Positions 37,572 to 46,301 of a stretch of 64,000 bases of DNA are shown here, in pieces (position 1 is the stretch's first letter; each line of letters begins with the position of its first letter). The notes beneath the pieces are model-generated. The model had not been told where the DNA came from. It ran no database searches and saw nothing but the letters and a program-made list of their open reading frames with translations. This stretch comes from Fusobacterium sp. (GTDB taxonomy: Bacteria; Fusobacteriota; Fusobacteriia; Fusobacteriales; Fusobacteriaceae). The DNA is taken from contig NZ_JAWDXO010000004.1 in NCBI RefSeq assembly GCF_032477075.1, positions 1 to 64,000 of the forward strand, in the 5' to 3' direction. A program made the position numbers and the translations under genes.

Positions 37572-39200
37572 TTATTTCTTTTCATATACTATTTTTCCAC
37601 CAACCATAGTTAATAATGGTTTTATATCTTTTATTTCAAGTGAATCCACAGTAAATATATCTTTATCTAATATAACCATATCTGCATAAAATCCCTCTTT
37701 TATCCTTCCTTTTTTATTCTCCATAAATTGTGCATAAGCACTTCCTTCTGTATAAGCATCAACTGCTGTATATATATCTACACATTCTTCTGGATAGAAT
37801 CCTTCTTCTGGATTGCCTTTCAGATCTTTACGAGTTACTGCACAATATATGTTAGGAAAAGGATTACATCCTTCCACAGGACAGTCTGTTCCATATGAAA
37901 TTTTTCCTCCTAATTTATCTAAAGTATTAAAGGCATATGATGTAGAAGCAAGCTCTTTTCCACATCTCGATTCTACAATATGCATATCATAATCTAAAAA
38001 TATAGGTTGATACATTACTAAAATATTGTTTTTAGCTATATTTTCAAGCATTGTCTTATTAGTTATCTGACAATGAATCAAAGCATGACGTAAAGGATTT
38101 TTTCCATCTTTTATAAGTTTTTCATATGTTCTCATAACACTATTTGTTGCAGCATCACCTATTACATGTGTAGCTATCTGTATTCCATTTTCATCAGCTG
38201 TTCTACAGAGATCTTCTATATATTTTTCATCAAATCTTTCTTCACCACGATTTCCAGGATCATCTACATAATCATTTTCAAGCATTGCTGTTCTGGCTCC
38301 TAGACTTCCATCTTTAAATAATTTCAATGGACCTAATGTGACCCATGAATCTTCTGGGTAATTTCCTTTTGCGAGCTCCCCATTCTCCGCATAATTTCTT
38401 AATTCCTCTGGTGATTGAAAAGTTATTTGATGATGATAACGAAGCAGTCCCTTTCCTTCCTCATAGATTTTACAGAACATTTTAAAATATCTATCTTTAT
38501 CTCCTAAAACTACTGCTCCTACATCATTACTTTGTACACTTGTCACTCCAAAAGAAACAGCATGCTTCATTGCTTCTACTGCCATTCTTGCTCTATCTTC
38601 CAGAGAAAATTCTGGAATAACTTTTCTCAGCTGACGGCAGGCATTTTCAGTAAATACTCCATTTGGATATCCATCTTCCCCTATCTCAAATGTTCCCCCT
38701 TCAAATTGTTCAGAATTTCCATCTATTCCCAACATTTCTATAGCTTTAGTATTTGAAACCATCAAATGTCCACATACTCTTCTCAAAATAATTGGAATCT
38801 CTGTAGATATTTTATCAGCATCATGTCTGTTAGGTATTCCCTTATCTCCTTCAAATAAATCCTGATTCCATCCAATTGCAAAAACTCCATTCTTTGATAA
38901 TTCAGGATTCTCCTTTATAAATTTTCTGCATCTTACTATTATTTCATCTACAGATTTACTATTTGTAAGTTTAACTGTTTGAAGAGATTCCCCCAATACT
39001 AATAAATGCATATGAGAGTCATTTAATCCTGGGATTATTGTCTTTCCATGACAGTCTATTTTTTTGCAATCACTATCTGCCACTTTTAAAAGTTTTTCAC
39101 TTGTTCCAACTTTTGATATTAATCCTTTTTTTACTAAAACTGCTTCAGCAAATTCTCCCCTTTCTAAATATACCTTTGCATTATAAAATAATATTTCCAT
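37572..39200 (-). CDS. Amidohydrolase-family protein (YtcJ-like)
   Basis: A 542-residue metal-dependent hydrolase, ATG 39200 behind GGGAGG. The N-terminal beta-sandwich segment leads into PGLNDSHMHL (metal His pair, near residue 60). Later features are IATHVIGDAATNSVMRTYE, HCQI and YGTDCPVEGCNPF, all typical of the YtcJ/amidohydrolase-3 group, which cleaves amide or N-formyl bonds of small molecules. Substrate unknown. It follows an APC permease by 31 bp and shares its terminator, so the imported compound is probably hydrolysed inside the cell. Confidence 0.85.
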   Translation of the reverse strand: MEILFYNAKVYLERGEFAEAVLVKKGLISKVGTSEKLLKVADSDCKKIDCHGKTIIPGLNDSHMHLLVLGESLQTVKLTNSKSVDEIIVRCRKFIKENPELSKNGVFAIGWNQDLFEGDKGIPNRHDADKISTEIPIILRRVCGHLMVSNTKAIEMLGIDGNSEQFEGGTFEIGEDGYPNGVFTENACRQLRKVIPEFSLEDRARMAVEAMKHAVSFGVTSVQSNDVGAVVLGDKDRYFKMFCKIYEEGKGLLRYHHQITFQSPEELRNYAENGELAKGNYPEDSWVTLGPLKLFKDGSLGARTAMLENDYVDDPGNRGEERFDEKYIEDLCRTADENGIQIATHVIGDAATNSVMRTYEKLIKDGKNPLRHALIHCQITNKTMLENIAKNNILVMYQPIFLDYDMHIVESRCGKELASTSYAFNTLDKLGGKISYGTDCPVEGCNPFPNIYCAVTRKDLKGNPEEGFYPEECVDIYTAVDAYTEGSAYAQFMENKKGRIKEGFYADMVILDKDIFTVDSLEIKDIKPLLTMVGGKIVYEKK

Positions 39201-39231
39201 TTCTACCTCCCTATATTGTAAAATATATGTG

Positions 39232-40608
39232 TTATTCTTCTGTATCTATTTTTTTTCTTTTAATTTTCCTGTCAAAATACATATATAATGCTACTGCAAA
39301 TATTTGAACTGCACAGCTTAAAATAGAGTTTACTGGGTCTTTAGCAAGATTATTCAATATCAGTCCTAAGAATACCAAAGATGTTATAATAACTGTTACA
39401 GGGTAAGCTATTACCTTATATGGACGCTCCATATTTGGATATTTTCTACGAAATACAACAACTGATAATATTGTCAGAAGTTTAAAAATCATTCCAGTAA
39501 ATACAACCAGAGTAGCCAGTTGTTCCAAATTACGTGATAATACAAGAGTTATTGAAACTATTGCCTGAGCTATTATTGCATTTGTTGGAACTTTATATAC
39601 AGGATGTACATTTAAAAACATCTTAAAGAAATGTCCTTCTTTCGCTAGAGCGTAATAAATACGTGGGCCTGATAATATTAATCCATTTAATGAACCAAAG
39701 ATAGCAAGTATCATTCCTACAACAACTATTGCTGCACCTGTATTTCCAAATATTCTTCTGGCAACTTCTGTTCCCAAATAATAATCTCCTTTGGCAATCA
39801 TATTTTTAATATCTTCCATTGGAAGAACACGAAATATAGAGAAATTAAACAGCATATATAATATTATTACTCCACCAATTCCAATTGCTAGTGACAGAGG
39901 CAAATTTCTTTGAGGTTCTTTTATCTCTTCAGCCAGAGAATTCAAGTTCTGCCATCCATCATATGCCCATAAAGTTGCAACTACAGCAAAAGCTATCATA
40001 CCTATAACACTTCTTCCTGTACTTTGAGCTGCTTCATTTACTGTAGCCAATGAAACATCTGGAAAAATATTTCCTATAAACAAAGCTGATATCATAATCA
40101 AAAGAATAGGTATCATTTTTGCTACCATTGATACATTCTGAAGTATTGAAGCCCTTTTTACACCATAACAATTGCATATAGTAAGAAAAATTATAAGCAT
40201 TACTGCCAATGCTTTTACCCCTACATCACTTATAGTGAAAAATGTTCTGAAAGATACAATCAACGCTATTGAAAGCCCTGCTATTGAGCCGGGTCCTGCA
40301 AGAAGACATGATGACATTCCTGACATAAAACCAACTACTGGATGATAAGCCTCATTTAAGTAGACTGTAGATCCTCCAGCCTTAGGCATCATACTTCCAA
40401 GTTCAGCAAAACATAATCCTCCCATTAAGCTAATCAATCCACCTATTAACCAACAGATCAATGCTAATCCAATATTCATTCCTACTCTCATAAGCACATA
40501 AGAACCAATATAAAAAATCCCTGCTCCTATCATTATTCCACCAATAATACTAATTCCACCAAATACTCCTATTTCTCTTTTTAATTCAGAATTTTCACTT
40601 ATACCCAT
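39232..40608 (-). CDS. APC-family amino acid permease
   Basis: A 458-residue integral membrane transporter with about 12 helices. I chose ATG 40608, 7 nt after AGGAGG; the ATG two codons earlier is 1 nt from the site. The first helix carries IGGIMIGAGIF, the substrate-binding G-rich motif of the family, followed by PKAGGSTVYLNEAYHP, a feature of LAT-type exchangers. It is the first gene of an operon with the amidohydrolase. The substrate is probably an amino acid or derivative. Upstream DNA holds two TGTATACA sites that may bind its regulator. Confidence 0.88.
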   Translation of the reverse strand: MGISENSELKREIGVFGGISIIGGIMIGAGIFYIGSYVLMRVGMNIGLALICWLIGGLISLMGGLCFAELGSMMPKAGGSTVYLNEAYHPVVGFMSGMSSCLLAGPGSIAGLSIALIVSFRTFFTISDVGVKALAVMLIIFLTICNCYGVKRASILQNVSMVAKMIPILLIMISALFIGNIFPDVSLATVNEAAQSTGRSVIGMIAFAVVATLWAYDGWQNLNSLAEEIKEPQRNLPLSLAIGIGGVIILYMLFNFSIFRVLPMEDIKNMIAKGDYYLGTEVARRIFGNTGAAIVVVGMILAIFGSLNGLILSGPRIYYALAKEGHFFKMFLNVHPVYKVPTNAIIAQAIVSITLVLSRNLEQLATLVVFTGMIFKLLTILSVVVFRRKYPNMERPYKVIAYPVTVIITSLVFLGLILNNLAKDPVNSILSCAVQIFAVALYMYFDRKIKRKKIDTEE

Positions 40609-40754
40609 ATTCATTCCTCCTGTTTCCCTTAAGCCTCAATATTTTTGTTTGTCGTAAAAATAGATAAAAAAAATTTGAAATTTAAAAGATATTTCATTTC
40701 TATATATTACTATGATTATAGTCTATTTTTTGTCAATTAAAAATATAATGTTTG

Positions 40755-40868
40755 TATATGATTCATAATTATCATATATAAGGATATATGTCCATAACAT
40801 TGACAAAAACAAGAGATAAAATATTGAATTATTTTATGTGTATACAATTTTTTAAAAGAATGTATACA
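40755..40868. promoter_or_regulatory. Operator-like palindromes upstream of the permease operon
   Basis: TGTATACA occurs at 40839-40846 and 40861-40868, 22 bp apart (two helix turns). Closer to the gene is an 8-bp inverted repeat, TATATGAT / ATCATATA (40755-40762, 40771-40778). TTGACA and TATAAT elements are visible on the minus strand near 40715-40735 but are badly spaced, so the exact promoter is uncertain. Confidence 0.45.
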
Positions 40869-40931
40869 AAATCTTTATGAGAACTTTATATTTTATTTAT
40901 TTATCCTTGATATCATTTTTTATAAAAAAAT

Positions 40932-40997
40932 AAAAAAGCTATTTTCTAGAATAAAATAATTTAAAAATTACATTATTCTTAGAAAATGGCTTTTCTT
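40932..40997. terminator. Long terminator-like hairpin
   Basis: AAAAGCTATTTTCTAGAATAA pairs with TTATTCTTAGAAAATGGCTTTT, imperfectly, with A- and T-runs outside. It could end the small minus-strand gene at 41421, though that is 420 bp away. Confidence 0.5.
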
Positions 40998-41420
40998 TAT
41001 CATCTATATTTCTTCATTTTTTAATATATCTTTTAATATCTTATTGCTTCTTTATTATTTATCAAATTAGAAATATGATTTGTATTTTTTATTTCTACTA
41101 TTTTGAATTTTTCATATAAACAGTTATTTTATAACTTTACCATGTGGCCTTAAAATATTATATTTTCCCTTTATAAAATATATTAATTTTTCTATTTCAC
41201 TCAAAAAATTCAAAGGATTTTATCTTTTTTAAATTTACCCTCTTAAATTTAATTATATTTTTTTAATTTGTACTAAAATACCTGTTCTTTATATAACTTT
41301 CATAAAAAACATCTTACTAATTTCTGATCTTGTTTCTTAATGTTTTTTCTTAGGTAAAATTTATAATTATATGAAAAATAATTCATATATCTTATACTAC
41401 TTATTCTTTTATTAATTTAC
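40998..41420. other. Intergenic, no gene seen
   Basis: AT-rich with no frame that has both a ribosome site and useful length. Confidence 0.4.
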
Positions 41421-41639
41421 TTAAGAAAGTATTATTTTTTCCCATTTTTTTTCTTTCTTCTCTCTTATTTCTATTTCTTTGTCTGGATATTTTAATTTTA
41501 GTTCATCTCTTTTTTCTTCTAGTCTGGGAAGGGAATTATACAAATATTTTTCAATTACTTTATCATATTCTTTTCCTTCATATTTTTCTTTTCCATCTAG
41601 AATTCTAATCATATACTTATAATTTTCCGTTAAATTCAT
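41421..41639 (-). CDS. Small charged protein, unknown
   Basis: A 72-residue frame with AAAGGTGG about 8 nt before ATG 41639. It is highly charged and helical (GKEKYEGKEYDKVIEKYLYNSLPR, then many E/K). No signal peptide, membrane segment or known motif. It is isolated in an otherwise non-coding 1.6-kb stretch. The ribosome site makes it more likely real than a chance frame. Confidence 0.5.
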   Translation of the reverse strand: MNLTENYKYMIRILDGKEKYEGKEYDKVIEKYLYNSLPRLEEKRDELKLKYPDKEIEIREKKEKKWEKIILS

Positions 41640-41862
41640 TCATATACCACCTTTCATCATTTTATTATTATATACTTATTTTTTCATTTTTTATTGATTT
41701 TTTTGTTTATATTTCTTTATTATATATAAGTTTGATATCTTATAGAATATATTAACTATCTTACTATAAAATGATATCTTAATAATAATTTTCTTTTTCT
41801 ATTAAAATAATAATATTTCTTTTAATATACTTATAAAAACCTCCTTTCATCTATAACATAGG

Positions 41863-41924
41863 AAAAGGAGCCTTGGGGAAGAGCTCCTTTTAACTATATA
41901 TAAATCATCTTGGGGAAGAGATTT
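41863..41924 (+). repeat. Pair of hairpins with an identical loop sequence
   Basis: Hairpin 1: AAAAGGAGC (41863-41871) and GCTCCTTTT (41883-41891). Hairpin 2: AAATC (41902-41906) and GATTT (41920-41924). Both loops contain CTTGGGGAAGA. The stems differ but the loop is identical, which suggests an RNA recognition element. Strand is assigned by assuming the loop G-run acts in plus-strand RNA. Confidence 0.5.
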
Positions 41925-42096
41925 GTTATATTTATTCTTTAAAAATTTTATTTTCCTTTTTATAAAAATTAAAATTTTTTAAAAAATGGAATTTTATTTT
42001 AAAACCTCATCAAAATTTATGAAAATTAATTTTTTAATTATAAAAAGGAAAAAGGAATGAAAAAGAGATTAATGAATAATAATTTAAAAATAATAA

Positions 42097-42126
42097 TTGT
42101 CTAAAATTGTAGATAAAATTTATAAA
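42097..42126 (+). promoter_or_regulatory. Possible promoter of the small RHH-like gene
   Basis: TTGTCT (42097-42102), 18 bp, TATAAA (42121-42126); about 105 nt leader. Confidence 0.4.
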
Positions 42127-42237
42127 AAAAATGCAAGCAAAAATTTTTTTTACTAGTTATTTTTTATATCTTAAAATGAACTTTTAAAAAATAGTAAATT
42201 CTTTAATCAAAAACATATTAAAATGGAGAGTGAGAAT

Positions 42238-42441
42238 ATGAAAAAAAAGAAGGTTTCAGAAAAAACTTATAGATTATTTGGATGTCGTTTTGTTGAAGAA
42301 GATTTTAATTATATAAATAACGAGCTGGAAAAAATAAATGAAAAAAGAGAACTATCAAATAGTACAATACTTTTAGAACTATTTAAAATGTATTATGAGG
42401 AAAATAAAAGTAAAAAAAAGAGAACTCATATTGTACAATAA
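42238..42441 (+). CDS. Small ribbon-helix-helix-like protein
   Basis: A 67-residue protein; I use ATG 42238 because GGAGAG lies 7 nt before it, inside the longer frame from 42223. After a basic start (MKKKKVSEKTY) it has a beta-strand-like RLFGCRFVEEDF followed by two helices (NYINNELEKINEK and SNSTILLELFKMYYEEN) and a basic tail. This order resembles ribbon-helix-helix DNA-binding proteins, but no database match was made. It lies near two sigma-factor genes and may be regulatory. Confidence 0.55.
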   Translation: MKKKKVSEKTYRLFGCRFVEEDFNYINNELEKINEKRELSNSTILLELFKMYYEENKSKKKRTHIVQ

Positions 42442-42537
42442 GAAGTATTATTATTAGAATATACTTATTAATATTTTATAGTAGATGTGACTGGCTGTAT
42501 TAATATAGATTCCATAAAATATTCTCCATTATATTAA

Positions 42538-42568
42538 AAAGAGAAACTTTCTAACAAAGTTTCTCTTT
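42538..42568. terminator. Strong terminator
   Basis: A perfect 13-bp stem, AAAGAGAAACTTT (42538-42550) with AAAGTTTCTCTTT (42556-42568). The T-run is best on the minus strand (TTTTTAAT), serving the sigma-factor gene at 42781; on the plus strand it follows the RHH-like gene. Confidence 0.8.
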
Positions 42569-42780
42569 CCCCCAGTCTAATCAAATTTTAGTCTTGATAA
42601 TAATTATACAACTCAAATTTTATTTTCCTTTTTTATTTTATTATTTTTATATTTTTCTATAATTCTCTTTAACATATATTTTTATATGACACTTAAAAAA
42701 TTTTAAAAAATATAAATTTTTTTATATCTTCATTTAAAATAAAATTATTATAGTTTACCACTAGAAAGATAAATATTTCA

Positions 42781-43380
42781 TTAAACAGTACTATATTCTT
42801 TAAAAAAATTTTTTAACTTTTTCTTAATTCTTTGTATGGCATTATCTACTGATTTAGGAGTCCTTCCTGTTTTTTTAGCTATTTCCATATATGTCATTTC
42901 TAAAAGAATATATTCAAAAAGTTCATTTTCCATTTTACTTAAATTCATTTTTACATATTTTTTTAAAGCATTATATTTTTCTTTTTCTAAATAAATTTCT
43001 TCTGGATTATAATAATTTTTTACAGTTCCTGAATAATTATAATCATCATAATGAAAGTCATCTTTTTCAGTACAAATAGAAAGAGCAAAATTTAATATTT
43101 TATTTTTTCCAGTAAAAGAACTTTTTATTACAGTGATTAAATGTCTTTTAATGCATAGGGCAGCAAAAGTTTTAAATGAAGCTTTTTTATCAAAGTTATA
43201 ATAAGTTATAGCTTTCAAAAGACCTATTCTTGCTTCTTGAAGAATATCTTCCTTATCTCCACCAATAATAAAATAATTTCTTGCTAAAAAATAAATAAGT
43301 TTGTTAAAAGATTCAAAAATTTCATTTATTGCTTCATCATTTCCTTGTTTAGCTTTTTGAATCAGGTATGGATTTTCCAT
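42781..43380 (-). CDS. Sigma-70 family factor, SigH-like (paralogue A)
   Basis: A 199-residue RNA polymerase sigma factor. ATG 43380 follows TTAAGGAGG. Region 2 is clear: ARNYFIIGGDKEDILQEARIGLLKAITYYN (about 35-64), with core-binding and -10 recognition helices. Region 4 is ENELFEYILLEMTYMEIAKKTGRTPKSVDNAIQRIKKKLK (about 151-190), a helix-turn-helix. Spacing and the NAIQRIKKK ending are those of the SigH (Spo0H) group. Fusobacteria do not form spores, so the regulon is unknown. It is close to the divergent paralogue at 44260. Confidence 0.85.
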   Translation of the reverse strand: MENPYLIQKAKQGNDEAINEIFESFNKLIYFLARNYFIIGGDKEDILQEARIGLLKAITYYNFDKKASFKTFAALCIKRHLITVIKSSFTGKNKILNFALSICTEKDDFHYDDYNYSGTVKNYYNPEEIYLEKEKYNALKKYVKMNLSKMENELFEYILLEMTYMEIAKKTGRTPKSVDNAIQRIKKKLKNFFKEYSTV

Positions 43381-44259
43381 AAAAATTCCTCCTTAACATT
43401 TTATATTATTTTGTTAAACATATTACTAAGAAGAGAAAAAATAGAATATGTTAAAACCATGTAACTTATATATTAAATTTCAAATCCTTTTTAAGTTTTT
43501 TAACAGAAGTTCATATTTTTTATATAGTTAATATTTAAAATTTAAAATATTTAAAAAGTATCAATTTTACATTAAAAATTCTATACAGCAGAAAATAATA
43601 AATCTCTAGTGAATTTTATATTTACAAGCTTTAAATAAATCCATTAAAATAAAATAAGCAATAAACTTTTCCATTATAAGTTATTTATTAAACTATATAT
43701 TTCTACTAAAATATTTTCTCCTATAATAAAATTATACTTTTACCAAAAGATATTCCTTTTTTGGCAAAATTATTTTTTAAAATATAAATAAAATGAAAAC
43801 AATAAAACTTACTAAGAAGGCATAATATTCTATAAAGCAAAAAGTATATTTTTAAACAATATAAAATAAATATAACAAAAAGATTAAATTTTAAAAAAAA
43901 GTGAACAAAATAGCAATAAAAATGACATTTTTTTGATAGAATACTTTTTATTGAAAAAGAAAAAATATAGAAGTAATAAATTACATACATATATGTTAGT
44001 TTTATATTATAAAAATTTTAAAAATAACATATATGTATTTTAAATATAAAAATAATATTCAATTAATAATAATTTACTCTTAAAATAATTTAAACTTACC
44101 ATAATATTTCTTTTTTTATTTTTCCATTATTCTCATGTTTATATAAACTACAATTTTTAAAAAAAATATAGTTTCAAAAAATGAATTTAGTTTTTTAAAA
44201 GTATAACTTAAATAAAAACCTAATTTTTTTTAAATATTACATCCTTGGGGGAAGTTATT
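43381..44259. other. Long AT-rich gap between divergent sigma-factor genes
   Basis: No gene recognised. A minus-strand 89-codon frame (43721-43990) is Phe/Tyr/Ile-rich noise without a ribosome site. The gap probably holds the promoters of both sigma genes. Confidence 0.45.
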
Positions 44260-44868
44260 ATGGAAAATTGGTATATAATCCAAAAAATAAGAAAAGGAAA
44301 TCAAAGAGCTGTTGAAAAAATTATAAAGAAATATGAGAAACTTATTTTTTCTACTGCTGAGAAATACTTTTTTTATGGTGCTGAAAAAGAAGATGTTTTA
44401 CAAGAAGCTTATATTGGTTTTCTAAAAGCTGTTAATTCATACAAGAGAAATAAAAATACCTCTTTTATAACTTATGCAGTTGTTTGTATTAAAAATCATT
44501 TAATAGCTACTTTTAAAAAATTTAATTCAAGCAAACAGCAAATATTAAATGAAGCTATAAATAATTCTTCCAAAAATATGTTAAATATGTATGAAGGTTT
44601 CACCTATAAAATATTTCCCAGTAAGCAATTCCATACTCCAGAAGAAATATTAATAGCTAAAGAAAAAGCTGAATTATTACAAAATTTTTTAGAAACTAAT
44701 TTAACAAAGGCTGAGAAAGAAATACTAACATACATACTTAAAGAACTTTCCTATACAGAAATATCAAAATTAACAAATAAAAGTCCTAAAGTTATTGATA
44801 ATGCTATTCAAAGAATAAAAAGGAAAGCTAAAGCATACATGAAAAAATATGATTCTTATGATATTTAA
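44260..44868 (+). CDS. Sigma-70 family factor, SigH-like (paralogue B)
   Basis: A 202-residue sigma factor. The start is ATG 44260, behind GGGGGAAG; a TTG at 44245 is inside that site. Region 2 reads AEKYFFYGAEKEDVLQEAYIGFLKAVNSY, and region 4 reads TKAEKEILTYILKELSYTEISKLTNKSPKVIDNAIQRIKRKAKAYMKKY. It is clearly a paralogue of the gene at 42781-43380 (same length, same LQEAxIGxLKA and VxDNAIQRIKxK blocks) but diverged elsewhere. The two genes are transcribed away from each other. Confidence 0.85.
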   Translation: MENWYIIQKIRKGNQRAVEKIIKKYEKLIFSTAEKYFFYGAEKEDVLQEAYIGFLKAVNSYKRNKNTSFITYAVVCIKNHLIATFKKFNSSKQQILNEAINNSSKNMLNMYEGFTYKIFPSKQFHTPEEILIAKEKAELLQNFLETNLTKAEKEILTYILKELSYTEISKLTNKSPKVIDNAIQRIKRKAKAYMKKYDSYDI

Positions 44869-45327
44869 AGTAAAAAAGATTTTTTAAGAATATCTCTTTT
44901 TTATATTGAATACCTTAATTAGATCGTATTTTAACAGCATTTTTTGAACACAAATAGAATTAAAAATTTTCTTATATAATATTTTTTTTATTTTAAATTT
45001 TTAAATCTTCTCTTCAGCATTTAAACTCTACTAGTCTAATCGTATATACATAATTTCTAACTCTTAAAAATTTCAGAAATTTTAATAAAATTAATATATT
45101 CATAAAACATTGTATCTCTATCACTAAAAAAATTTATCTAATACTTCTATAGCTTTTATAAGTTTTTAAATAATATATAAAAAATCTACAGAGAGGTAAT
45201 AGCATTAGTAGTGATAGAATATTTGTTAAGTGAGTATATTTTTATTAAATTTTAATAGTACTTTTATAAAAAATATCATTAAAATTCTTCTTTAAATCTA
45301 TATTTTTTAAAATGTATCAAATCTGTA
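44869..45327. other. Intergenic, no gene seen
   Basis: Contains a weak hairpin with T6 just after the sigma gene (44872-44902) and a distant 9-bp inverted repeat, TCTATCACT / AGTGATAGA (about 45117 and 45211). No purine riboswitch pattern is visible before xpt. Confidence 0.4.
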
Positions 45328-45356
45328 TTACATTTTTTTTGAAAATATGCTATTAT
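45328..45356 (+). promoter_or_regulatory. Probable xpt promoter
   Basis: TTACAT (45328-45333), 17 bp, TATTAT (45351-45356); leader about 50 nt. Confidence 0.45.
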
Positions 45357-45409
45357 ATATGTTACTTACTGTTAAATAAGCAATAATAATTTGTTGGAGG
45401 AATTTTTAT

Positions 45410-45976
45410 ATGAAATTATTAAAAGAATATATAGAGAAAAATGGCAAAGCCATTGGAACGAATATTCTAAAAGTAGATAGTTTTTTAAACCATCAGATAG
45501 ATCCCAATTTAATGATGGCTATGGGAGAAGAATTCAAAAGAAGGTTTGAAGATCAAGGAGTTAATAAAATACTTACAATAGAAGCTTCTGGAATTGCAAT
45601 AGGTTTAGCTGCTGCTTATGCTTTTAATGTACCTCTTGTTTTTGCTAAAAAGAAAATTCCTTCTACGATGGGAGAATTTTATACAGCCAGAGTATTTTCA
45701 TTCACTAAAAATAAAGATTATACAATTTGTGTAGCTAAAGAATTTTTAACACCTAATGATAAAATACTTATTGTAGATGATTTTCTAGCTATGGGAAATG
45801 CTGTATTAGGGCTTAAAACATTAGTTGAGTCTGCTGGTGCTGAAGTTATTGGTGCTGGTATAGCAGTAGAAAAAGGATTTCAGCAAGGTGAAAAATTATT
45901 GACTGATAATGGTGTTAAAGTTGAAGCTCTTGCTGTTGTTGATTCACTTGAAAATGGCATTATCAAATTTAGATAA
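45410..45976 (+). CDS. xpt: Xanthine phosphoribosyltransferase
   Basis: A 188-residue purine-salvage enzyme converting xanthine and PRPP to XMP. ATG 45410 follows TTGGAGG. The PRPP-binding loop is ILIVDDFLAMGNA (residues 119-131) and the N-terminal KVDSFLNHQIDP is a hallmark of Xpt. TIEASGIAIGLAAA and KKIPSTMGEFYTARV complete the family pattern. The length is normal. It is monocistronic. Unlike the Bacillus gene, no purine riboswitch could be recognised upstream. Confidence 0.93.
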   Translation: MKLLKEYIEKNGKAIGTNILKVDSFLNHQIDPNLMMAMGEEFKRRFEDQGVNKILTIEASGIAIGLAAAYAFNVPLVFAKKKIPSTMGEFYTARVFSFTKNKDYTICVAKEFLTPNDKILIVDDFLAMGNAVLGLKTLVESAGAEVIGAGIAVEKGFQQGEKLLTDNGVKVEALAVVDSLENGIIKFR

Positions 45977-46009
45977 ATTAACAAAAAAAAGTTTTTATAA
46001 AAAAAACTA

Positions 46010-46038
46010 TTGACATTTTCTTTTTATGAGAGTATTAT
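46010..46038 (+). promoter_or_regulatory. Strong promoter of the histidine-importer operon
   Basis: TTGACA (46010-46015), exactly 17 bp, TATTAT (46033-46038). The transcript should start near 46045, 31 nt before the leader peptide ATG. Confidence 0.75.
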
Positions 46039-46075
46039 AAGTTCATAATAAATTTTAATTTAAAGGGAGATAATT

Positions 46076-46126
46076 ATGAAAGTTACTAAAGTTCTTAAAA
46101 ACACATTACATCATCATCATAGATAA
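46076..46126 (+). CDS. Histidine leader peptide
   Basis: A 16-residue peptide, MKVTKVLKNTLHHHHR, with AAAGGGAGA placed correctly before ATG 46076. Four consecutive His codons (46109-46120) lie three codons from the stop, the design of amino-acid attenuation leaders. A stable hairpin and a T-run terminator follow before the ABC importer genes. The peptide itself probably has no function beyond making the ribosome stall when charged His-tRNA is scarce. Confidence 0.85.
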   Translation: MKVTKVLKNTLHHHHR

Positions 46127-46201
46127 GAGTTTGTCTTTGTGAATTTGATTCATAGATACAGACTCATGTTGTAGTTCAAAAACGAGTCTGTATCTATGGT
46201 G
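46115..46201 (+). promoter_or_regulatory. Attenuator: alternative RNA pairings
   Basis: CATAGATACAGACTC (46151-46165) forms a perfect 15-bp stem with 46184-46198. The right arm can instead pair with the His-codon region (46115-46125 with 46191-46201). Part of it (GTATC, ATGG) can also pair with the left arm of the terminator (46231-46242). These choices are mutually exclusive, as expected for an attenuator. The exact antiterminator should be settled by folding. Confidence 0.65.
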
Positions 46202-46226
46202 GAACTTAATGCTTTCTAATTTAGTT

Positions 46227-46262
46227 AAAGCCATCTGGATACTTATGTCAGATGGCTTTTTT
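46227..46262 (+). terminator. Attenuator terminator
   Basis: AAAGCCATCTG (46227-46237) pairs perfectly with CAGATGGCTTT (46249-46259), followed by TTT. It lies between the leader peptide and the first transporter gene. Confidence 0.85.
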
Positions 46263-46301
46263 ATTTTAATTTTGATTTAATAATTATGGAGGGAGATCTT
46301 T

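Noticed and set aside
43721..43990. 89-codon minus-strand frame in the sigma-factor gap
   Set aside because: Composition is Phe/Tyr/Ile/Leu noise expected of AT-rich DNA and there is no ribosome site.
45180..45409. Purine riboswitch upstream of xpt
   Set aside because: I could not find the conserved junction and loop sequences.
46151..46215. T-box riboswitch before the histidine importer (GGTGGAAC resembles the T-box core)
   Set aside because: No stem I with a specifier loop, too short, and the His-rich leader peptide explains the structure better.
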